A stretch of 22,355 nt of DNA from an uncultured Collinsella sp. (GTDB lineage: Bacteria; Actinomycetota; Coriobacteriia; Coriobacteriales; Coriobacteriaceae). Where the stretch lies: the NCBI GenBank assembly GCA_900539035.1, contig UQAU01000033.1, positions 1 through 22,355 on the forward strand, written 5' to 3'. Within the stretch, counting starts at the first letter, position 1. Every line of letters starts with the position of its first letter. A program made the position numbers and the translations under genes. Below the pieces are notes generated by a model. It did no database searches, was not told the origin of the DNA, and saw only the letters and a list, made by a program, of their open reading frames with translations. Of the stretch, positions 7,463 to 13,421 are shown in pieces.

Positions 7463-8431
7463 CTACTCCGGATCTTCAAGGCCGGGAAACGGCACGTCAC
7501 GGCATGCCGGTCCGAGCAAATGTTCAAGGGACGTTTTGACGGCGCGGGCCGCGGCGCGCTGGAACCCAGGGGGCCGCGCGGCGACGGTCTCAGGCATTGA
7601 GATGGCTCGAAACGTCTCCATATCGGCCGCATCCTCGATGTAGCCGTGGTAGACGCCCGCGACGGGATTCCAGACGCCAGACGCACCCGCATCAACCATA
7701 CGGCGGTACAGCGTCTCCGCCTGAGGCAGGAGCGCATCACCCTCGACCGGGCAGAACACCGTAGGCGGCAACGCAGCGAGCTCGCCATCATCTGCATGCA
7801 CAGGAGACATCAGCGGATCGGTCTCGTCACGCTCGCCCGCATACATCGCCGAGAACGCGGCCATCTTATCGACCGGCAGGTCGCAAGCGCGCACACCGCT
7901 CGGATTGATGCGCTCGGCCACATCGAGGCACGGATAATGGAGAGCCAAACCCGAGACAAGTGGAGCCGAATCGTCACGCTGGGAGAGCAGGGCGTAGGCA
8001 ACAGCCAGGTTCGCCCCGGCACTGTAGCCCATGAGCACGGTGCGGGCTGACTCGACCTTGACCTCACTACCGTCGACGATACGCCGGACCGTGCCCGCCA
8101 CGTCGTTGAGTGCGGCGGGAAACGGATGCTCCGGCGCCAAGCGGTACTCAATCCCCACGACGTTGACATCGAAGGTGTCACGTACCCAAGCGCGCAACGC
8201 ATCGCCCTTGCGGGCATCGCCGAGTGCGAAGCCGCCCCCGTGGAGTTCGAACACCACAGGTCGGGGTGCCGTGCCAGCCGCACGATGCAGCCAACAGCCG
8301 CTCGCGCAACCGAGTTCGACCTCGGGCGTCAGCCACTCCCCCGTCATGGCCCGGGCGTCGAGAGCGCGCTCGGTCTGACGACGTAGATACGGAAGCGCTG
8401 CCGCGAAGCCGCCCGCGTCCATATCGGCCAT
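7463..8431 (-). CDS. HSL-type alpha/beta hydrolase (acetyl-esterase-like)
   Basis: This 322-residue enzyme belongs to the hormone-sensitive-lipase branch of esterases. The oxyanion motif HGGG is at 64-67, the nucleophile elbow GYSAG has Ser137, an Asp lies in PVEGDAL (D232) and the His in GVYHGY (H262). A YRLAPEHPFPAAL motif (96-108), typical of the branch, is also present. No signal peptide is seen, so it acts in the cytoplasm, probably on a small carboxylic ester. Its ATG shares one base with the TGA of the upstream Pta-like gene (TGATG). No strong ribosome site is present, so translation is probably coupled. A TTG codon just before could also be read as the start but is less likely. The membrane-protein gene follows after five bases. 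Confidence 0.92.
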   Translation of the reverse strand: MADMDAGGFAAALPYLRRQTERALDARAMTGEWLTPEVELGCASGCWLHRAAGTAPRPVVFELHGGGFALGDARKGDALRAWVRDTFDVNVVGIEYRLAPEHPFPAALNDVAGTVRRIVDGSEVKVESARTVLMGYSAGANLAVAYALLSQRDDSAPLVSGLALHYPCLDVAERINPSGVRACDLPVDKMAAFSAMYAGERDETDPLMSPVHADDGELAALPPTVFCPVEGDALLPQAETLYRRMVDAGASGVWNPVAGVYHGYIEDAADMETFRAISMPETVAARPPGFQRAAARAVKTSLEHLLGPACRDVPFPGLEDPE

Positions 8432-9426
8432 CAACGGGCCGAGAGAACGAGCATCGCGATGTCGCCGACAATCTCGTCGACCGTGGCACCGCGCGAACTA
8501 TCGGCGACGGGGTGCCTGAAACCCGAGAGGCTGTGGCCGTAAGCCGCACCGTGGGCAAAGCGCTGGATCAGCTTGACGGCGATGTTCGCGGCATTGAGGT
8601 CGGGGAACACGAGGACGTTGGCACTGCCGGCAACGTCGCTCTCGCGCTTGACCTTCTTGGCGGCGACAGCTGGATCAATCGCGGCGTCGAGTTGGAACTC
8701 GCCGTCGACGGCGAGGTCACTTCGACGCTCGTGGACGATCTTGATGGCCTCCTCGACACGGTCGACCGAGGTGCCGGCACCGGACCCATCCGTGGAGAAC
8801 GACAGGAACGCCACGCGGGGTTGCCATCCCATCATGGCAGCAGAGCCGTCCGCCGCCGCGATGGCGATGGATGCCAACTCCTCGGCCGTGGGCTCAGGGT
8901 TGAGGCCGCAGTCGGTGAAGCAGATAACGCTGCCCTCGGGGCCTTCGAAGCCCGGAGTGTCGACGAGTGCGAAGATACTCGGAACATCAACGCCCTCGGC
9001 GAGACCGATAATCGTCTGCGCCGCCATCAGCACGTCGCCCGTAGTGTTGACATGGCCGCAGAACGTGCAGTCGACGTCACCCTGCTCCTCCATCATCATG
9101 GCGAAGTACATCGGGTTCTTGATCTTGCGGCGGCTGCCCTTGGCGCTGATAAGGCGCGGGCCTCCGGCCATGTAGCGCTCGGCAAGCACATCGGCCGCAG
9201 CTTCGTCAGTGTTATCGACAATCTCCATGCCCTCGAGCGACACGCCGGCACGCGCAGCGGTCTCCTCGATCACAGAACGCGGGCTCACGAGAACCGGGGT
9301 GCCGATACCCTCGTCGAGCACGCGGCGCGCGGCGAGAAGAGTCTTCTCCGCCTCGCACTCGGGAAGCGCCACGCGCTTGGGCGCGCCCTTGGCGTCCTCA
9401 ACAAGCTTTTCGATCAGGGTTGCCAT
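8431..9426 (-). CDS. Pta-like phosphate acyltransferase (acetyl/butyryl type)
   Basis: Members of this family swap phosphate for CoA on an acyl group, linking acyl thioester to acyl phosphate. The 331 residues match a compact single-domain Pta. Strong family blocks are DCGLNPEPTAEELASIAI, VAFLSFSTDGSG, FQLDAAIDPAVAAKK and FPDLNAANIAVKL. The catalytic Ser-Arg pair is kept (S311-R312, in SSRGATVDEI). Two usually conserved stretches differ: the HSTAD-type block reads CGHVNTTGDV, and the QGxxxPxNDLSRG block reads SGFRHPVADSSRG. The acyl or carrier specificity may therefore differ from acetyl-CoA. ATG 9426 follows a GGACGGAG ribosome site. The gene lies between an ACP gene and an esterase gene, and butyrate kinase is in the same operon, so it probably feeds that kinase or is fed by it. 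Confidence 0.9.
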   Translation of the reverse strand: MATLIEKLVEDAKGAPKRVALPECEAEKTLLAARRVLDEGIGTPVLVSPRSVIEETAARAGVSLEGMEIVDNTDEAAADVLAERYMAGGPRLISAKGSRRKIKNPMYFAMMMEEQGDVDCTFCGHVNTTGDVLMAAQTIIGLAEGVDVPSIFALVDTPGFEGPEGSVICFTDCGLNPEPTAEELASIAIAAADGSAAMMGWQPRVAFLSFSTDGSGAGTSVDRVEEAIKIVHERRSDLAVDGEFQLDAAIDPAVAAKKVKRESDVAGSANVLVFPDLNAANIAVKLIQRFAHGAAYGHSLSGFRHPVADSSRGATVDEIVGDIAMLVLSAR

Positions 9427-9452
9427 CTTGTCTCCGTCCTTTCACAGTGAGT

Positions 9453-9550
9453 TGAGGCGATGCAGCCTCGCTATGGAATCCAAGCCTCTGTCAGATTCCA
9501 CGACGGCGCCGCAACGATCAGACGGGGCGACGACAGATCGCCGCCGCCCC
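9453..9550. other. Three stem-loops in the ACP-to-Pta gap
   Basis: The 132-base gap holds three inverted repeats: GAGGC/GCCTC (9454-9458 and 9465-9469, loop 6), TGGAATC/GATTCCA (9474-9480 and 9494-9500, loop 13) and GGGGCG/CGCCCC (9524-9529 and 9545-9550). None is followed by a T tract on the minus strand, so they are unlikely to end transcription. Processing or stability elements are more plausible. Confidence 0.5.
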
Positions 9551-9558
9551 GGTGCAGA

Positions 9559-9810
9559 CTACATCGAGAGAGTGTCGTCGATGAGCTTCGCAGCTTCGGC
9601 GAAGGTCTTGCACTTGTTGAGCTGCATGAAGGGCACCTCGACCTCGTACTCGTCCTCGAGCGCGGAGGCGAACTGGACGATGTTCACGCTCTTGCAACCC
9701 AAGTCGTCGACAAAGGAAGTCTCGGCCGAAAGGCTGTCACGTTCGCCACCGAAAATCTCGACAGCCTTGTCCTTGAGAATGTCGACGACCTCTTCCTGGA
9801 ATTCGTTCAT
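9559..9810 (-). CDS. Acyl carrier protein
   Basis: Starting at ATG 9810 this is an 83-residue acidic protein of the usual ACP size. The attachment site reads DDLGCKSVNIVQF, with Ser41 the expected 4'-phosphopantetheine acceptor. Most fatty-acid ACPs have DSL at this place; here it is KSV, which marks it as a divergent, specialised ACP. The start was chosen because AAGGAAAGGAA lies just upstream. An in-frame ATG at 9852 would add 14 residues without a ribosome site. It lies between the first MFS transporter and the Pta-like gene, and AcpS is encoded at the end of the same operon. No fatty-acid or polyketide synthesis genes are near, so a catabolic carrier role is suggested; this is inferred. 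Confidence 0.92.
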   Translation of the reverse strand: MNEFQEEVVDILKDKAVEIFGGERDSLSAETSFVDDLGCKSVNIVQFASALEDEYEVEVPFMQLNKCKTFAEAAKLIDDTLSM

Positions 9811-9874
9811 AATGTGTTCCTTTCCTTGTGGGACTAGATGCCGGGCGAACACTCGGCTAGGTTTACTGAAGTTT

Positions 9875-9922
9875 GTCTGGCGGCTGCGACGTTCCGGCTC
9901 AATGGATATGCAGCTGCCAGAC
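9875..9922. other. Long stem-loop directly after the first MFS gene
   Basis: The 13-base arms at 9875-9887 and 9910-9922 pair with a single G-U wobble around a 22-base loop. On the minus strand the structure begins three bases after the MFS stop codon and is followed by AAACTTCAG, not by a T run. It is therefore a poor terminator but a good candidate for a 3' mRNA-stabilising hairpin within the operon. Confidence 0.55.
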
Positions 9923-9924
9923 GG

Positions 9925-11217
9925 CTACTCTCCGCGGATATTGGACGCGATCTGCTTATAGGGCAGCGCGATCACGGGGACGAGCGCGACGAGGCAGATA
10001 ACGAAGACCGCGAGCATCACGTTCTGCGGGCCGGCTACAGCGGAGACAGTCGACATGACTGAGACGCCGGCAAAGTTGAGCACGTTGAAGATGACTTGGA
10101 TGGGCGTATAGGCGACCTCGAAATCAGCGCGGCCGTAAATGGAGGCTGTCAGTGACATGCAGACGTTTGCGGCACCCGAGAGACCGAACATGAACATGCC
10201 CGTGGCCACGGCGCAGACGACGGAGCTCACACCGCCGAGCTTTACCAAAAGACCGCCAATACCCAGCACGCAAATCACGACAAGTGTGGTCTTTTTGGTG
10301 CCGATCTTTTGATCGAGCACACCGATAAGATAGTGGCCGAGTAGACCGATGGGCCACATGGAAGACAGCAGCACGACGCCGAACATCGGATCTTGGCCAT
10401 AAGAGGCGAGCGTGGGGACGAGCAGGGCGATCGTGCCGGCACCGACCATCATGGGGAGACCGGTTCCAAGACCGATAAGCCAAGTCTGAGGCGTCTTCAG
10501 GACGCGGGCGGTGGTCCAAGGACTCGTCTTCTTGTACTCGAGCGATGCCTTGAACTCGGCCTCGAGCTCCTCACGGCTCACGGACTGGTCATTGTCGGGA
10601 TAGGCGCCAGCCTCCTCGGGGTTGTTCTTGACAAAGAGGAAAACGGCGGCGGCCGCGATCGCAACGATAGCAGCCATGGCCCAGAAGAAGCCAGAGATAC
10701 CGAAGGCGGTGCCCGCAAACCCCAAGATGATGGGGTTGAGCGTCGCCGAGGAGATGGTCATACCCATGGTGGCGATACCCATAAAAGCACCCTTGGTGCG
10801 TGGGAACCAAGAGGATCCGAGGAGCCCCACACCGATGGTGGCGTAGGCGACCATCGAGAAGTTGAAGATCACGACACCTGCGGCGAAGACCTCAAACGTG
10901 CGGGCGCAGGCCAGCACGCCAAAACCGATGGCGGACTCGGCAAGGCCGATGACCGAGACCATCTTGGCGCCGATCTTGCGGCCGAGCGTACCGAAGAGCA
11001 CAACGGCGATCAGGCTGATCCAGCCGGCGATGGTGATGACATAGGACATGTCGGTTTGCTGCCAGCCGTACATCTCGTTAAAAAGACCAAACAGCGTGTT
11101 GGTGGCAGCATTCCAGAACGAATAGAAATAGAAGAAGATGAAGCAGGCAATGGTGATGCCCCAGCCCTTGGCTCCAAAATTGGGCAACCAGGCGTTGAAT
11201 TTCTTGTTTTCTGCCAT
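9925..11217 (-). CDS. MFS transporter (likely substrate uptake)
   Basis: The 430 residues show about 12 hydrophobic segments in two halves, separated by a charged loop near residues 210-245. The MFS signature after helix 2 is visible as GTLGRKIGAK (76-85) and is echoed in the second half as GVLDQKIGTKKT. Helix 1 is aromatic-rich (CFIFFYFYSFW). The substrate cannot be predicted; anion/carboxylate and OFA-like carriers are the nearest in feel. ATG 11217 has GGGAG eight bases upstream. It is the second gene of the operon, directly after the large S15-type hydrolase, across a gap that holds three strong hairpins. Since neither hydrolase of the operon carries a signal peptide, this carrier probably imports the intact ester or amide. 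That role is inferred from context. Confidence 0.88.
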   Translation of the reverse strand: MAENKKFNAWLPNFGAKGWGITIACFIFFYFYSFWNAATNTLFGLFNEMYGWQQTDMSYVITIAGWISLIAVVLFGTLGRKIGAKMVSVIGLAESAIGFGVLACARTFEVFAAGVVIFNFSMVAYATIGVGLLGSSWFPRTKGAFMGIATMGMTISSATLNPIILGFAGTAFGISGFFWAMAAIVAIAAAAVFLFVKNNPEEAGAYPDNDQSVSREELEAEFKASLEYKKTSPWTTARVLKTPQTWLIGLGTGLPMMVGAGTIALLVPTLASYGQDPMFGVVLLSSMWPIGLLGHYLIGVLDQKIGTKKTTLVVICVLGIGGLLVKLGGVSSVVCAVATGMFMFGLSGAANVCMSLTASIYGRADFEVAYTPIQVIFNVLNFAGVSVMSTVSAVAGPQNVMLAVFVICLVALVPVIALPYKQIASNIRGE

Positions 11218-11239
11218 AAAGACGACTCCCTAGATATAA

Positions 11240-11273
11240 GGCGGGAGGCGGAGAGAGGCTAGGTCCTCCCGCC
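11240..11273. other. Intercistronic stem-loop 1
   Basis: GGCGGGAGG (11240-11248) pairs perfectly with CCTCCCGCC (11265-11273) across a 16-base loop. It lies just upstream of the ribosome site of the first MFS gene on the minus strand. No T tract follows, so it is not a standard terminator. Confidence 0.6.
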
Positions 11274-11281
11274 GGATGGCA

Positions 11282-11305
11282 CCCCGGGGGCTCAGGTCCC
11301 CGGGG
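11282..11305. other. Intercistronic stem-loop 2
   Basis: CCCCGGGG occurs at 11282-11289 and again at 11298-11305. Because the octamer is self-complementary, the two copies pair with each other around an 8-base loop. No T tract follows on either strand. It sits nine bases from stem-loop 1. Confidence 0.6.
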
Positions 11306-11311
11306 CTTTCA

Positions 11312-11336
11312 GGCGCGCATGCATGGGGTGCGCGCC
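11312..11336. other. Intercistronic stem-loop 3
   Basis: GGCGCGCA (11312-11319) pairs perfectly with TGCGCGCC (11329-11336) across a 9-base loop. It is the stem-loop nearest the stop of the S15-type hydrolase gene, 32 bases away. It is not followed by T residues on either strand. Confidence 0.6.
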
Positions 11337-11368
11337 CCTAAAATCGCGATCGATCACGCACCGGAGGC

Positions 11369-13183
11369 TTAGGCGCAATCGCCACGCCAGATGTAGTCGC
11401 CCACCTTGTATTTGGGCGGAACGACCGGGATCTGCAGGTAGGACTGGTGTTCGCCACCGGTATGGATGACGTGCAAGCCGTCGCCGTTGTCGGTCTTGTG
11501 GTTCATATCGTTATCGTGGAACCACTCGGTCTTGATAAAGCGACCGGCGATGACAATCTGGAGCTTCTCGCCCTTGTGCCAGAAGCGAGAATGCGGGTAC
11601 ATCTCGACGTCGACCGGCACGATCTCGCCCGGCTTCATGCGCTCCTCCTTCTCGTGAGAGTGCACAGGCTGGAAATCGCTCGCATACTTGGGATCGAGGT
11701 CGCGATGACTGCAGCGTAGGAATCCCCATGCGCCGCGGAAAGGAGCGCCCATGACGCGAATGGGCACGTAATTGCCCTCGTGATCGAGTTTGATAACCCA
11801 AGGGAAGAGATCCATGTTGTCATAACCGCGGCACTCGACGTTGAGGTGCAGCTTCATGAAACCAGTGATCTCGGTATCCTCGGTGAACTCGTAGGTAAAC
11901 GTCGTGGTTTCGGTCTTGGGGTCGTAGACGACCTCGGACTCGTTGGCGCACTCGTCGAAGCTCGCGGCAGCGTTCCCGGCATCGAGATAGAGCTTCTTAT
12001 ACTCGGTGCGCTTGAGCGGGAAGGTATCCTCGGCGCGCTTGCTAGCGTAGTCGTAGTCATAGCCGTCCATGACGTCGATGCGCACGCGCGGCGTCATCTC
12101 CCAGCCGTTGTGAATCTCCTTGCAATAACGGTCGAAGAACTTGCGCACATCCTCCATGTTCTCCGGCTTGTAGGTATCTGGCCACTCGAAATCGCGGTGA
12201 GCGCGCATCCACTTCTTGGGCGAGCGGATACGACGGAAACCCTCGAAGGCGCCGCGCAGGTGATGGTGGACCCAACCGGCGGTGACGTACGTCGGGATGC
12301 GAATCTTGTTCCAGTCGACGATCTTATCCTTGTAGTAGGCGTTCATAAGCGGGTTCTCGGCCACCATCTTGGGGGTGTCCTCGATATAGTTGTTGACGGC
12401 GAGTGCCTGAATGATATGCGTCTCGTAGTCGGGGTTGGGGATGCCGCCGCAGAAGTAGGACTCACGGTAGAGGTCGCCCTGGCCTTCCCAGGCGGCGAGG
12501 CACGCGAGGTGCGGCGGACGCTGGGCGGCGATACGCCAGTGAGCCATGCAAACGCCGGAGTTGCCGATCATCGTGGCGCGGCCGTTGCACCACTCCTGAG
12601 CGGTGACCCACTCGATGAAGTCGTAGCCGTCCTGGGCATCCTGGGAGCCCCACAGGTAGACGTCGCCCTCGGAATTGCCCACGCCGCGCGGGTCGATGTT
12701 GGCAACGGCGTAACCGTAGTGGCACCAATAACCGGGATCGGGCGCCTCGAACTTGGCGTACTGCGACACGGTTTTGGGCGGTACGCCCATGAGCTGCCAG
12801 GAGTCCATGCCCTCGGACGGATTCTTGCCAAACGGGGCAAAGACGCAGATGACCGGCACTTTCTCGGTGGTGTTGGCCGGACGATAGATGTCGGCGTAAA
12901 TCGTGGTGCCGTCGCGCAGAACGCAAGCCACGTCGCGCTCGCACATGACGCCCGGGATATCGGTCATGTAGGTATGCGGATCGTATTTGGCGCAGAAGCC
13001 CATGGTGGCGACCATCTCGCCGTCACCGGCCGCCTCGGGATCTTCGCGCATGCGGCGCTTGATCTCGTCGAGCTCCTCGCGACTCTTGCCGGGGTTGCCC
13101 TTAGCGAAGGGAACCTCGAACTCCTCGCCGTCCTTGCCGAAGGTCATCTTCTTATAGATGCCCTTGTACTCTTCTTCGGCCAT
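11369..13183 (-). CDS. CocE/NonD family (peptidase S15-type) hydrolase
   Basis: This 604-residue enzyme belongs to the family of cocaine esterase, glutaryl-7-ACA acylase and X-Pro dipeptidyl peptidase, which cleave esters or amides with a serine triad. The catalytic alpha/beta domain spans about 75-370: DGTTIYADIYRP (91-102), NIDPRGVGNSEG (162-173) and a nucleophile elbow MIGNSGV with Ser209. From about 400 to the end is the jelly-roll domain, with TEDTEITGFMKLHLNV and HSRFWHKGEKLQIVIAG. The place that usually holds the catalytic Asp (GWYD) reads GWVH at 303-306. ATG 13183 follows a strong AAAGGAG eight bases upstream. An upstream in-frame ATG (13267) would add 28 residues without support and cover a dyad. 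There is no signal peptide, so it is cytoplasmic. It is the first operon gene, divergent from the regulator, so it probably starts the pathway. The substrate is unknown. Confidence 0.92.
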   Translation of the reverse strand: MAEEEYKGIYKKMTFGKDGEEFEVPFAKGNPGKSREELDEIKRRMREDPEAAGDGEMVATMGFCAKYDPHTYMTDIPGVMCERDVACVLRDGTTIYADIYRPANTTEKVPVICVFAPFGKNPSEGMDSWQLMGVPPKTVSQYAKFEAPDPGYWCHYGYAVANIDPRGVGNSEGDVYLWGSQDAQDGYDFIEWVTAQEWCNGRATMIGNSGVCMAHWRIAAQRPPHLACLAAWEGQGDLYRESYFCGGIPNPDYETHIIQALAVNNYIEDTPKMVAENPLMNAYYKDKIVDWNKIRIPTYVTAGWVHHHLRGAFEGFRRIRSPKKWMRAHRDFEWPDTYKPENMEDVRKFFDRYCKEIHNGWEMTPRVRIDVMDGYDYDYASKRAEDTFPLKRTEYKKLYLDAGNAAASFDECANESEVVYDPKTETTTFTYEFTEDTEITGFMKLHLNVECRGYDNMDLFPWVIKLDHEGNYVPIRVMGAPFRGAWGFLRCSHRDLDPKYASDFQPVHSHEKEERMKPGEIVPVDVEMYPHSRFWHKGEKLQIVIAGRFIKTEWFHDNDMNHKTDNGDGLHVIHTGGEHQSYLQIPVVPPKYKVGDYIWRGDCA

Positions 13184-13259
13184 AGAAAACGCTCCTTTCC
13201 AGGCGTTCCCGGTTTTGTTTCCGGGTTGTTTCCATGGCTTGAAGTATGCGACGTGAGCC

Positions 13260-13297
13260 ATCCTCAATCACTGTTCGCAAGCACAGCGATTGAGGAT
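13260..13297. promoter_or_regulatory. 15-bp imperfect dyad upstream of the S15-type hydrolase gene
   Basis: ATCCTCAATC (13260-13269) and GATTGAGGAT (13288-13297) are perfect inverted repeats. After one mismatch the pairing continues as CTGT/ACAG (13271-13274 and 13283-13286) around an 8-base loop, so 14 of 15 positions pair. It lies 77 bases upstream of the hydrolase start in the divergent promoter region. It could be an operator for the divergently encoded activator, or a hairpin in the leader RNA. Confidence 0.55.
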
Positions 13298-13321
13298 ATC
13301 GACAGGGCTCAACGGTCGAAA

Positions 13322-13348
13322 TTGACCGGTAAGTGGTAATAGTAGAAT
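13322..13348 (+). promoter_or_regulatory. Possible promoter of the PucR-type regulator gene
   Basis: TTGACC (13322-13327) and TAGAAT (13343-13348) are each good hexamers, with five of six matches. The spacer is only 15 bases, two short of ideal, which is common at activator-dependent promoters. It lies 73 bases upstream of the regulator ATG and next to two dyads. Confidence 0.35.
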
Positions 13349-13349
13349 T

Positions 13350-13371
13350 TAGACAGTTTCTTTATTGTCTA
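13350..13371. promoter_or_regulatory. TAGACA-N10-TGTCTA dyad, candidate operator
   Basis: The 6-base arms at 13350-13355 and 13366-13371 form a symmetric 22-base site in AT-rich DNA just after the possible -10 of the regulator gene. The spacing puts the half-sites 16 bases apart centre to centre, suitable for a dimeric helix-turn-helix protein. Autoregulation is a reasonable guess. Confidence 0.4.
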
Positions 13372-13421
13372 GCTATTTGATATTTTTTCATACAAAACCA
13401 CAGCCAAGAAAGGTATCTATT

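Noticed and set aside
8224..9450. A 408-codon plus-strand ORF opposite the Pta-like and esterase genes
   Set aside because: It is antisense to two genes with full catalytic motifs; its His/Arg/Asp-rich sequence is typical of shadow frames.
11780..13339. A 519-codon plus-strand ORF opposite the S15-type hydrolase gene
   Set aside because: It is long only because GC-rich antisense frames lack stops. The composition is low-complexity (Val, Leu, Gly, His, Asp) with no family motifs, and the opposite strand has clear catalytic motifs.
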